Assembly: GCA_965655465.1 (NCBI GenBank)
Contig: CBFHGY010000012.1
Location: 1 to 40,584 of the forward strand
Source: VMCP01 sp965655465
GTDB taxonomy: Bacteria > Bacteroidota > Bacteroidia > NS11-12g > UBA955
Direction of reading: 5' to 3'
DNA: 40,584 bases
The translations under genes and the position numbers were made by a program. Of this stretch, positions 17,845 to 25,865 are shown in pieces (position 1 is the stretch's first letter; each line of letters begins with the position of its first letter). The notes under the pieces were generated by a model. That model did no database searches and had not been told where the DNA came from. It saw only the letters and a list, made by a program, of their open reading frames with translations.

Positions 17845-20562
17845 TTAAAACGACACGCGTAAACCGGTAGTAAAGCGAAGACCTTGACTTACAAAAACCT
17901 CTAAGTTTCTAGGATCAAACACATATCCGGCATCTCCAGGATCGTTTATGGTAGTAGCCGTACTGCGATGTTGCGCATCCGAAATGTAAAAGTTATTGGT
18001 GATATTGTTCACCATGGCATAAATGCGAACTTGGGCTTTTTCCACTTTGAAGGAATAACCACCCGTAATATTCATATACCAATAATTGGGAATTTTAAAG
18101 GATTCCTTTCCTTTCATCTCCCCTCTTAAAGCAATAGGTTCAAAATCAGCATATTGTTTGCCGAAATACACATATTGTATAGAAACGTAGGATCCTTTTA
18201 ACAAATTAGGCTCCCATCGAATTAACCCTGCCACTTGATTTTGAGCGGCATCACCCACGTGAACACCGGTTGCATCGAAATCAAAAACCCCCATTGAATC
18301 GCCCGCATTATTTCGAACAATTGCGGTACTCCCTGATTTCCAAATCCAATCTCCAATATGCATGGAAGCCTCAATCGTAATTCCATCGCCAGCCTTCAAT
18401 GCTGTCTGCAATTCAACACCCATATGTCGCGCTTGCAAACCATTGATATTATAATTTAATGGATTATCATCGGCGTCTCTAAAACTTGGTTGAAAATCAA
18501 CAGGCCGGTTTCTCCAATCTGTATAATACCAATTCAATGTAGAAGTAAACCTCCGACTTTTATAACCTGCGCCCCCTTCAATTGCGTAAACCAATTCATT
18601 TTGGGCATCTTGAATAATGGAATTTCTCAAATCAAACACATTGCTAAATCGAGCAGGTCTATTTAAATATCCCAAATTTATAAAGGTATTAAAACGACGT
18701 GAGATATTGTAATTACCTCCCGCTTTTACCGTAACCCCTTGAAAATCCATTACCGCAGATTTGTTGGTTTCCCCCTCTTTGGTCAAATTGAAATAATCCA
18801 AACGCTGATAGGCTGTTTGCGTACTACTTATATTCAGAAATCCACTTAATTGATTGTACACATATTCACCTTCTAAATATCCACCTAACCAAGTTACTAC
18901 CCCATCATTATGGTAGTTAAAAATATCGCCTACCCGATACATATATTTATTGTCCTTTTGTGGATTTTTTTCATTCGCATCGGGGATGAAATAATCACCA
19001 CCCAATAAATCGTAAACCTCTTTATAATGTTCTCCAACATAACTTCGCATATCTAAACCTCCCGTTAAAGTGAAACGTTTAGATACTTTATATTGAGTAG
19101 TATTCAACAAACCATACCAAATATGATTATTTACAGCACGAGACATAATACGATTGGCTTTCCGTTCTGTTTTTGAATAAAAAGGATCCACCGATGAAAA
19201 GGCTCCAAAATCGGAATTCTGATCTACCGCCGACTGAAAGTCAAACTGCCCATAAACACTTGGAACTTGATTGATTCCTTCGCCGCGAGTACCTCCCCCA
19301 TTTCCCATAGAAACATAGGCAATGGTATTAGAAAACAATTCGTTATTAGGTTTATAATCGTATTTTAAATACACCTGTGGTTTGTGAAACATGTTATCAC
19401 GTTCGTTTACCTGCTTTAGATTGTCTTCATATACGACATCTCCCGTTGCACCCCAATCAAGCGGCGTTCGGTAACTTCCCAAATGCTGATTATACCTTCT
19501 ACCCATGTCAATAGGCATATTTTTACCGCCTGCGGCGCGCAAAACGGTATCCATACCGAGTTTTTTGGCTAAGGATTGATCGTATAATGACAAACGGGCT
19601 TTATATGCCCGTTGACCATGACTTTGTGGTGCACCCACAGCGGTTAAAGACAAATTGTGTTTACGACCCCAATGTTTTTCAAGTTTAACAAAGTACGCCC
19701 ACATTTCATCGTACAAACCATCCACATAACCGGTACTTGTTCTGCGAGTCAAAGCCACAGTAAAACCCCAATCACCTTTAAGCCTTCCACTAGATGCATT
19801 TACATTAAATTGCTGGTATCTAGAATCTCCAAATTCGGCACTGGCAGCAAATTCCGGTTTTTTTGTGAGTCCTTTGGTAATAATATTGATGGTTCCACCT
19901 ACAGCAGGATTGGCAATTCTACTGCTACCTAAACCACGTTGTACTTGAGTTAGGGCTGTTACTCCACCTAAACCAAACCAATTACTCCAATAAACCCAAC
20001 CATTTTCCATGTCATTAACAGGAATACCATCAATCATAACCGCAATATTGCGTTGATTAAAACCCCTTATGGTAATACGGGCATCTCCTGCACCACCACC
20101 TTGTTGGGTGGCATATACTCCAGGCGTATTATTGAGCAACATGGGCATGTCTTGGCTACCCAATCGTTCTTTGATGTCTTTTCCCGATATATTGGTGTAA
20201 GCAATAGGGGTGCGTCGGTCCTTTGCCACATTTGCAACAATCTGAACCGCCTGCATTGCATCGCTTAAATTTTCCAATTCAAAATTGACATTGGAAACTA
20301 CGGTTCTATCGGCTTCAATGTTCAATACTGCAGAGGCAAATCCTTCCGCTTCTGCCTTTACTTGGTAAGAACCCATGGGTACTTTTAGTTCGTACAATCC
20401 ATATTTATCCGTTTCAACACTTACTGAACCAGCGCTAATTTGCGCCTTTTCTACAAGTTCACCGGTAATACCGTCTTGTACCTTCCCTTTTATCGTTACT
20501 TGTGCACTTAAAAATGAACAAGCACTGGCCAAGAGGCTTAAAAGTACCCTTTTAAGAGACAT
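17845..20562 (-). CDS. TonB-dependent outer-membrane receptor (nuclease operon)
   Basis: A 905-residue energy-coupled outer-membrane transporter. It has a signal peptide (MSLKRVLLSLLASACSFLSAQ), a carboxypeptidase-regulatory-like beta-sandwich (TIKGKVQDGITGELVEKAQ, ~22-110), a plug domain (~120-240: MPMLLNNTPGVYATQQGGGAGDARITIRGFNQRNIAVMIDGIPVND, then VGGTINIITKG), and a 22-strand-type barrel ending in Phe (TTGLRVSF). No SusD partner is adjacent, so the ligand cannot be named from a SusCD pair. It starts five bases after the lamin-tail T9SS gene and ends 12 bases before the secreted endonuclease, so oligonucleotides, nucleosides or another product of nucleic-acid breakdown is a reasonable inferred substrate. 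Confidence 0.93.
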   Translation of the reverse strand: MSLKRVLLSLLASACSFLSAQVTIKGKVQDGITGELVEKAQISAGSVSVETDKYGLYELKVPMGSYQVKAEAEGFASAVLNIEADRTVVSNVNFELENLSDAMQAVQIVANVAKDRRTPIAYTNISGKDIKERLGSQDMPMLLNNTPGVYATQQGGGAGDARITIRGFNQRNIAVMIDGIPVNDMENGWVYWSNWFGLGGVTALTQVQRGLGSSRIANPAVGGTINIITKGLTKKPEFAASAEFGDSRYQQFNVNASSGRLKGDWGFTVALTRRTSTGYVDGLYDEMWAYFVKLEKHWGRKHNLSLTAVGAPQSHGQRAYKARLSLYDQSLAKKLGMDTVLRAAGGKNMPIDMGRRYNQHLGSYRTPLDWGATGDVVYEDNLKQVNERDNMFHKPQVYLKYDYKPNNELFSNTIAYVSMGNGGGTRGEGINQVPSVYGQFDFQSAVDQNSDFGAFSSVDPFYSKTERKANRIMSRAVNNHIWYGLLNTTQYKVSKRFTLTGGLDMRSYVGEHYKEVYDLLGGDYFIPDANEKNPQKDNKYMYRVGDIFNYHNDGVVTWLGGYLEGEYVYNQLSGFLNISSTQTAYQRLDYFNLTKEGETNKSAVMDFQGVTVKAGGNYNISRRFNTFINLGYLNRPARFSNVFDLRNSIIQDAQNELVYAIEGGAGYKSRRFTSTLNWYYTDWRNRPVDFQPSFRDADDNPLNYNINGLQARHMGVELQTALKAGDGITIEASMHIGDWIWKSGSTAIVRNNAGDSMGVFDFDATGVHVGDAAQNQVAGLIRWEPNLLKGSYVSIQYVYFGKQYADFEPIALRGEMKGKESFKIPNYWYMNITGGYSFKVEKAQVRIYAMVNNITNNFYISDAQHRSTATTINDPGDAGYVFDPRNLEVFVSQGLRFTTGLRVSF

Positions 20563-20567
20563 GAATA

Positions 20568-21560
20568 TTATTTCTGAATTTTACGGGAAAGGGTTTGACC
20601 ATTTTCCAATTGAACGTGCAGAATCCAAATACCCGCATTCAATTTTTCGGTGGATACTTTCACCTGCTCGCTGTTGCTTCCCATGTAAACTGGCGCTGGC
20701 ATTTCCATGCCCTTTAAATCCATTATTTTTACCGAAGCAATTTTAGATTGTGCTTTTACAATTAAAAATTCATTTACAGGGTTCGGATATACCGATAGAC
20801 TGCGTTCCAAAATTTCTGTACTTAATGTTGCACAACCACACGAATGGGTTCCCAAAGAATCAAAGAAATCGATCGGATACAATTCCCATTCTACAGAAGG
20901 ATTAAAAAAGTCTGGATTTGCAGCTTGGGGAGCCGTTTCCGATAAACCCCTTTTAATGGGAGCAATGGTATCAATCCCCGTCAATACTTCTGGTTTACGC
21001 ACGAGTGTGTGATTCGATGTGTACCATTTCCCAAGTCCGCTGTTATAAGGGAAGGAATCACTCCAGCCTCCGAACGGAGGGCGTTCGCCAATTTTACCCA
21101 TGATATCTACGGTTACCCAAGTGCTAAAATCACTGTAGTAACGATCCAAAGACATGGCATCATCGCCATTAAAATACATGCTGTAGGAAATATCATAAAC
21201 GGGAGATAAAAACAAATCTCCCTTGTTGCGCAAAGTTGCAACAACGGGTGTATCTAACCCTGTTTGTGTGGTATCGCGCTTATCGATCACCAAAACTTTG
21301 GTTTCTTTAGGGCCTATTGTGCCCGACAAAACATCGGAATATTGGTTTGCCCAAGTAGCCGAACCATTCTGCCAACGGGTAACCCGGTAATCTTTCAAAT
21401 CAATCGTACGATTGGTTGGGTTGTATATTTCTAGTGCTTTGTTATTGCGTGAACCTTCTACGTATTCACTCAAAAATAATTCATCGCAGGGGGTAATTTC
21501 CTGCGCCATTGTGGAGCCCATCAGGACAATACTTGCGATTAATGCAGATAATTTTCTCAT
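20568..21560 (-). CDS. T9SS-exported lamin-tail-domain protein
   Basis: A 330-residue surface protein. A frame extends upstream to 21599, but the ATG at 21560 starts a proper signal peptide (MRKLSALIASIVLMGSTMAQ) and lies downstream of a TATTTTTG promoter box, so it is preferred. The mature part is a lamin-tail domain (LTD): DELFLSEYVEGSRNNKALEIYNPTNRTIDLKDYRVTRW, a classic LTD opening seen in many secreted bacterial nucleases and phosphatases. The C-terminus (VYPNPVNEFLIVKAQ to SRKIQK) is a T9SS type A sorting domain. It has no nuclease domain; a binding or surface-tethering role is inferred. First gene of the run LTD - TonB receptor - endonuclease - nadC - thioredoxin - rlmD. Confidence 0.88.
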   Translation of the reverse strand: MRKLSALIASIVLMGSTMAQEITPCDELFLSEYVEGSRNNKALEIYNPTNRTIDLKDYRVTRWQNGSATWANQYSDVLSGTIGPKETKVLVIDKRDTTQTGLDTPVVATLRNKGDLFLSPVYDISYSMYFNGDDAMSLDRYYSDFSTWVTVDIMGKIGERPPFGGWSDSFPYNSGLGKWYTSNHTLVRKPEVLTGIDTIAPIKRGLSETAPQAANPDFFNPSVEWELYPIDFFDSLGTHSCGCATLSTEILERSLSVYPNPVNEFLIVKAQSKIASVKIMDLKGMEMPAPVYMGSNSEQVKVSTEKLNAGIWILHVQLENGQTLSRKIQK

Positions 21561-21680
21561 AATATTTTGCAAAATTCCCCAAAAATAATGGGAGTTCAAA
21601 CTTAGTTTTTTTATTTTACATCTTGATTACCTTAAATTAACTATTCGTTTCCCTAATGTTATCTATTTTTACCGCTGCGT
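21561..21680. promoter_or_regulatory. Divergent promoter region, LTD/TonB/nuclease run vs 5'-nucleotidase genes
   Basis: 120 bases between two divergent transcription units. Minus strand: TATTTTTG (21587-21580), 19 bases before the LTD ATG. Plus strand: TATTTTTA (21664-21671), one mismatch to TAnnTTTG, nine bases before the ATG at 21681. No clear operator palindrome was seen. Co-regulation is inferred from the shared region. Confidence 0.55.
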
Positions 21681-22498
21681 ATGCGAAATAAAAATCACCG
21701 TATTTTCGGGCATATTTCAATAATTTCCATTGTCCTCTTAGCCGCATGTTCTCCCAAAATCAAATATTTAGATGGTAGTTCGATAACGGTGAACGAAAAA
21801 TATCCATCTGACACCAGTATTCAACATTGGTTACAACCCTTGTCTGATTCATTGGCCTTGCAAATGAATGAGGAAATAGCTTGGACTCCATTTGAATTTA
21901 GAAAAATACGTAGCAAAGGACGCATNNNNNNNNNNGCATTTCACAAAATCAACAACACCAGGCTACCCTAGCACGATTGGTTTCTGATTATACCCTAAAT
22001 TGGTCCCAAGAATTTGCACGTAAAAACAACTATCCACTACCAGAATTAGCGATATTAAATCACAATGGTTTGAGAAACTCTATAGATAGCGGTGTAATTA
22101 CATTGGGTGAAATATATGAGGTAATGCCCTTCGACAATGAAATTGTGCTGATCATTTTATCTGGATCCCAAATGATAGAATTATTCGATTATATCGCAAA
22201 AATTGGGGGAACCCCTTTTTCGGGTGGAGAGCTCTATATAGACTCAAATACCTTTAACAAAGCATCAATCAATGGTAATGCCTTCGACAGTCGCCGCAGT
22301 TATTGCATAGCCACCGTCGATTTCATGCAAACGGGAGGAGATGGTTTTAACATGCTTAGAAATCCAAAAAGAATAATTCAAACGGGGACCTTTTTAAGAG
22401 ATGTTATCGTTGAACAAATGAAAATAGAAATACAAGATTCTTATGGGGCCTTGAAGCCCCGACTAAATCCCCGGATTTTTCACACCAATACCCATTAA
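21681..22498 (+). CDS. 5'-nucleotidase C-terminal domain lipoprotein (crossed by assembly gap)
   Basis: Lipoprotein signal with lipobox LLAACS (Cys about residue 23), then a 5'-nucleotidase C-terminal (substrate-binding) domain: ARLVSDYTLNW, LAILNHNGLRNSIDSGVITLGEIYEVMPFDNEIVLIILSG, and ATVDFMQTGGDGFNML, with the family's N-G-x-R and aromatic substrate-stacking region. The N run at 21926-21935 shifts the frame as written: the part before it and the part after it (ISQNQQHQATLARLV) are in different frames. A true gap length of 3n+2 restores one continuous gene. So this is one gene, not two. The catalytic metallophosphatase domain is encoded separately just downstream. Start ATG at 21681. Confidence 0.85.
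21926..21935. other. Assembly gap (10 N) inside a gene
   Basis: Ten N. The flanking coding frames agree only if the real length is 2 modulo 3. The flanking protein looks almost complete, so the missing piece is probably very short. Confidence 0.9.
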
Positions 22499-22600
22499 AC
22501 TAATTTCGTTCAACCCATACATTATGACCCAAATTCATCTCAGGAATTTAATTTTTATTCACCTTAGGTCCGTGTTTTGTTCGTATATAAAATCGAAGAA

Positions 22601-23458
22601 ATGAATCGTCGTAATTTCCTGAAAAAAAGCAGTGTTCTTTTAGCTAGCGGATTCTTATTGCGATATGCGAAAGCCATACCATCGCGCAAAAACACGTGGT
22701 CTATTTTACATACCAATGATTTCCATAGCCGGTTTATGCCCTTTCACGCTTCGCATAAATCACACGCCAATGAAGGCGGAATTGCTCGATTAACGCATTT
22801 AATAGAAAACTATCGAAAACACCATGAACACATTACCTTGTTTGATTCTGGGGATGTCTTTCAAGGAACCCCGTATTTCAATGTTTTCCAGGGCCACCCA
22901 GAACTTCAATGGATGAAACAAAGGGCTTACGATGCAACCACCCTTGGAAATCACGATTTCGACAAAGGTGTTTCCCACTTATTTTCCCTCAGAAAACAAT
23001 ACGAAATCCCAACGCTATTGATCAATTACGAATTTGATAAAGACGACGATTTGGGAGTAATCCAACCTTACAAAATCATCAAACGAGGACCCGTGCGTAT
23101 AGGAGTAACAGGTGTTTCCATTGATTTAGTTGGACTTCAAGGAGAAACCAACCGGGGTAGTTTTGTGTATTTCGATCCAATTGAAAGACTTCAGGAACAG
23201 GTAAACTTCCTCCGAAACAAAGAAAGCTGCGACGCGATTGTAGTTTTATCTCATTTGGGATTCAAATACGATAACGATAAAATTGATGATATAAAACTTG
23301 CTCAAAAAACCGAGGGTATTGATGTGATTTTAGGGGGGCATACGCATACCTTTCTCGATGAACCTCTGGCTGTGAAGAATAAGGCTGGAAAAACGGTAGT
23401 TATTAATCAGGCAGGTTGGGCGGGTCTCCGATTGGGACACTTACAATTTGAATATTAA
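22601..23458 (+). CDS. Tat-exported metallophosphatase, 5'-nucleotidase catalytic domain
   Basis: Catalytic half of a UshA-like 5'-nucleotidase, which removes phosphate from nucleotides outside the cytoplasm using two metals. From the ATG at 22601 the product has 285 residues. It opens with a twin-arginine signal (NRRNFLKKSSVLLASGFLL), suggesting export in folded, metal-loaded form. All metallophosphatase motifs are present: LHTNDFHSRF, LFDSGDVFQG, TLGNHDFDKG, VLSHLGFKYD and VILGGHTHTF. It ends right after the catalytic domain; the substrate-binding C-domain is the separate lipoprotein encoded 102 bases upstream. An in-frame TTG eight codons upstream is an unlikely start because it would displace the Tat motif. 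Confidence 0.93.
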   Translation: MNRRNFLKKSSVLLASGFLLRYAKAIPSRKNTWSILHTNDFHSRFMPFHASHKSHANEGGIARLTHLIENYRKHHEHITLFDSGDVFQGTPYFNVFQGHPELQWMKQRAYDATTLGNHDFDKGVSHLFSLRKQYEIPTLLINYEFDKDDDLGVIQPYKIIKRGPVRIGVTGVSIDLVGLQGETNRGSFVYFDPIERLQEQVNFLRNKESCDAIVVLSHLGFKYDNDKIDDIKLAQKTEGIDVILGGHTHTFLDEPLAVKNKAGKTVVINQAGWAGLRLGHLQFEY

Positions 23459-23479
23459 GCGCCTTTGCACATTGTAGCG

Positions 23480-23487
23480 TAGATTTG
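23480..23487 (+). promoter_or_regulatory. -7 promoter box of the RluD-type gene
   Basis: TAGATTTG matches TAnnTTTG and ends exactly seven bases before the TTG start at 23495. Confidence 0.5.
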
Positions 23488-23494
23488 CATTTCA

Positions 23495-24532
23495 TTGACA
23501 CAAACAAACGAATACATCGAAGAAGAAGAAGAAGGCTATGAACATTATGCCTTTACCGTAGATCCGGGTCAAGAACCCATGCGTATTGACCGCTGGTTGA
23601 TGCACAAAATTGCACATGCATCCCGCACCAAAATTCAGGCGGGTATCGTATCTGGTGCCGTTTTGGTGAACCAAAAATCGGTTAAAAGCAATTATAAAGT
23701 AAAACCCCGCGATCATATCCGGATAGTTTTGCCCGATGAACCTCGCGATACAGAAGTTTACCCAGAAAATATTCCTATCGAAATCGTATATGAAGATGAT
23801 TCCATTGCTGTTGTAAACAAAAATGCGGGAATGGTTGTACACCCAGGTTGCAATAATTACAACGGCACTTTGGTAAATGCGCTACTATTTCATTTTGGAA
23901 ATTTACCCCAAAAAGATGCCCGTCATAGACCTGGTTTGATTCACCGAATTGATAAAGATACATCAGGGCTTTTAGTCGTAGGAAAATTAGATGAAGCTTT
24001 GAGTCACCTTGGTAAACAATTCTTCGATCACAGTATTGAAAGAAAATATTGGGCCTTGGTTTGGGGCGAGCCCAAAGAAGATTCAGGGACTATTACCGGT
24101 TATTTAGCCCGTGACCCAAAGGACCGACGTAAAAGTAAACATTTTGATGATCCAGAGGACGGGAAAATTGCCATAACGCATTGGCGTATTTTAGAACGCT
24201 TTCATTTTTTAACCTTGGTTGAATGTGAACTAGAAACAGGCAGAACCCATCAAATCCGTGCGCATTTTGCCCATATCGGACATCCTTTGTTTTCCGATGA
24301 AATGTATGGCGGTAGGCAAATATTAAAAGGTGCTAATTTGCCCCGTTTTAAGCAATTCATTCAAAACAATTTCGACTTATTCCCAAAACAAGCCTTGCAT
24401 GCCCGCGTTTTGGGCTTTGTTCACCCTGTTACAGAGGAAGTAATGCGATTTGAACAAGAATTACCCACTGATTTCATGGAACTTTTAGATCGCGTGCGTA
24501 AGTATTCAGACCAATTGGGAACAGATTTATAA
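23495..24532 (+). CDS. rluD: RluD-type 23S rRNA pseudouridine synthase (TTG start)
   Basis: Isomerises uridines in 23S rRNA (positions 1911/1915/1917 for RluD). The 345 residues comprise an acidic N-terminus (EYIEEEEEGYEHY), an S4 RNA-binding domain (MRIDRWLMHKIAHASRTKIQAGI...VLVNQKSVKSNYKVKPRDHIRI, ~30-80), and the RluA/RluD catalytic domain with GMVVHPGCNNYNGTLVNALL, the catalytic Asp in GLIHRIDKDTSGLLVVGK, and GRTHQIRAHFAHIGHPL. There is no ATG before the S4 domain, so TTG at 23495 is taken as the start. Assignment as RluD rather than another RluA-family member rests on the S4 domain and length. It begins 36 bases after the metallophosphatase gene and ends before a shared bidirectional terminator. 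Confidence 0.88.
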   Translation: MTQTNEYIEEEEEGYEHYAFTVDPGQEPMRIDRWLMHKIAHASRTKIQAGIVSGAVLVNQKSVKSNYKVKPRDHIRIVLPDEPRDTEVYPENIPIEIVYEDDSIAVVNKNAGMVVHPGCNNYNGTLVNALLFHFGNLPQKDARHRPGLIHRIDKDTSGLLVVGKLDEALSHLGKQFFDHSIERKYWALVWGEPKEDSGTITGYLARDPKDRRKSKHFDDPEDGKIAITHWRILERFHFLTLVECELETGRTHQIRAHFAHIGHPLFSDEMYGGRQILKGANLPRFKQFIQNNFDLFPKQALHARVLGFVHPVTEEVMRFEQELPTDFMELLDRVRKYSDQLGTDL

Positions 24533-24553
24533 GGGTCATTCTTAAGATTAACT

Positions 24554-24582
24554 AAAAAGGACCCAAGATCTGGGTCCTTTTT
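24554..24582. terminator. Bidirectional terminator
   Basis: Perfect 12-bp stem AAAAAGGACCCA / TGGGTCCTTTTT with loop AGATC, giving a T run on both strands. It serves the convergent rluD (+) and PaaE-like reductase (-) genes. Confidence 0.9.
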
Positions 24583-24610
24583 ATTAGGGAATTTATTAGA
24601 ATCGCTTTTA

Positions 24611-25699
24611 TTACTCGTAACTTAAGGTAATTTTCGAGCTACGAGGAACGGATTGACAGGTTAAAACAAAACCCTCCTTTATTTCTTGATCGCTCAAGCC
24701 TTCTCTTTCTAACATGTGCACCAAACCACTATGAACTTTTGCTCTGCATGTAGTACAAACGCCTACTGTGCAGCTATAAGGAGGATCGATACCTTCTTTC
24801 ATAGCCGCATTCAATATAGTGGTATTTTGATCTACTTTTATGGTGTGTGTTTTACCATATACGCTTAAGGTAATTTCAGACATGCCATCAAAAACATCTT
24901 CAGAGGCGTTGGACCCTACAGCTACATTTTCTGCCTCCTTGTTAGATGTTGGAGCACTAAAATATTCAATATTAATAAGGTCTTTAGCGATTCCAAGAGC
25001 GGATAATCCTCCTTTAATCACTTCCATCATTGCACCCGGACCGCAAATATAGTAGGCATAGGTATCGAAAGACCCCCCTATTTTATTCTTAACAATATTC
25101 TGAACCTTTTCTTCGCTCAATTGACCTTTTAACCCAAACCAAGTGAAAGGAGCTTTATCGTAACTCAACAAAACCGAAAAGCGACTTCCGTAAATGCCTT
25201 CCATTTCTTTGATCTTTTCTTTGAAAATTACCGATTCAGGATCGCGATTCGCATATACTAGAGTAACTTTACTTGAGGGCTCATCCTTCAATACCGCTTT
25301 TGCGATTCCCATTACCGGTGTGATTCCACTTCCACCGCCAAATAATACATATTGTTTTGAACGACTTGCGTCGGGAATAACCGTAAAGTTACCCATCGGA
25401 GGCATCACTTGTACGGTATCTCCAACATTTAAGGTATTGTTAAAGAAGTTACTCATACGTCCACCTTCTACTTTCTTAATAGTAACGGCGGGGTTGGCAT
25501 CTACCCCAGAATACGTGCAAAGCGAGTACGATCGGCGCACCTTTTCTCCATTAATTTCAGCTTCAAACGTAAGGTACTGTCCGGCAGTATACGTAAAATT
25601 GGTCTGTATATCTTCTGGAATTTCGAATACGAAAGTTTTAGCATCCGAAGTTTCTTGAATGATTTCTTTAATCTTGATGGTGTAAAATCCTTGACTCAT
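24611..25699 (-). CDS. PaaE-like FAD/2Fe-2S NAD(P)H oxidoreductase
   Basis: A 362-residue electron-transfer flavoprotein. Order: FAD-binding ferredoxin-reductase domain with RRSYSLCTY (~residues 55-63), NAD(P)-binding domain with LFGGGSGITPVMGIAKA, and a C-terminal plant-type [2Fe-2S] ferredoxin domain with Cys-x4-Cys-x2-Cys in PPYSCTVGVCTTC and a fourth Cys in VLTCQS. This is the layout of PaaE/PaaK, the reductase of phenylacetyl-CoA epoxidase, and of related oxygenase reductases. No paaABCD genes are nearby, and such stand-alone reductases are widespread in Bacteroidota, so the electron acceptor is unknown. The ATG at 25699 lies exactly seven bases after a TAATTTTG box. Confidence 0.9.
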   Translation of the reverse strand: MSQGFYTIKIKEIIQETSDAKTFVFEIPEDIQTNFTYTAGQYLTFEAEINGEKVRRSYSLCTYSGVDANPAVTIKKVEGGRMSNFFNNTLNVGDTVQVMPPMGNFTVIPDASRSKQYVLFGGGSGITPVMGIAKAVLKDEPSSKVTLVYANRDPESVIFKEKIKEMEGIYGSRFSVLLSYDKAPFTWFGLKGQLSEEKVQNIVKNKIGGSFDTYAYYICGPGAMMEVIKGGLSALGIAKDLINIEYFSAPTSNKEAENVAVGSNASEDVFDGMSEITLSVYGKTHTIKVDQNTTILNAAMKEGIDPPYSCTVGVCTTCRAKVHSGLVHMLEREGLSDQEIKEGFVLTCQSVPRSSKITLSYE

Positions 25700-25706
25700 T
25701 ATTTTA

Positions 25707-25714
25707 CAAAATTA
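25707..25714 (-). promoter_or_regulatory. -7 promoter box of the PaaE-like gene
   Basis: Minus-strand TAATTTTG (25714-25707), seven bases before the ATG at 25699; transcription may start at the start codon. Confidence 0.55.
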
Positions 25715-25865
25715 GGAGGTTTCTCACAGATAGGAACAACCCATAAGTTTTAAAGTTATCGGAAATCACAATTTTTAGGAAAAAAGTGAGATAAATTGTA
25801 CAAGTTTAAAAGTGTGTATTAATCTCTGTGGAATTTTAAATCAGAGAAACGAATTTGCGATTGCA

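Noticed and set aside
20561..21599. Longer start of the LTD protein at 21599
   Set aside because: The 13 extra residues precede a good signal peptide and overlap a TATTTTTG promoter box; ATG 21560 is the better start.
21681..22498. Two separate genes or a frameshifted pseudogene at the 5'-nucleotidase C-domain
   Set aside because: The frame change falls exactly at the N run, so it is explained by an assembly gap of wrong length.
24611..25699. Phenylacetate degradation cluster around the PaaE-like reductase
   Set aside because: No paaA-D, paaG/Z or paaK ligase genes are nearby; the domain layout alone does not prove that pathway.
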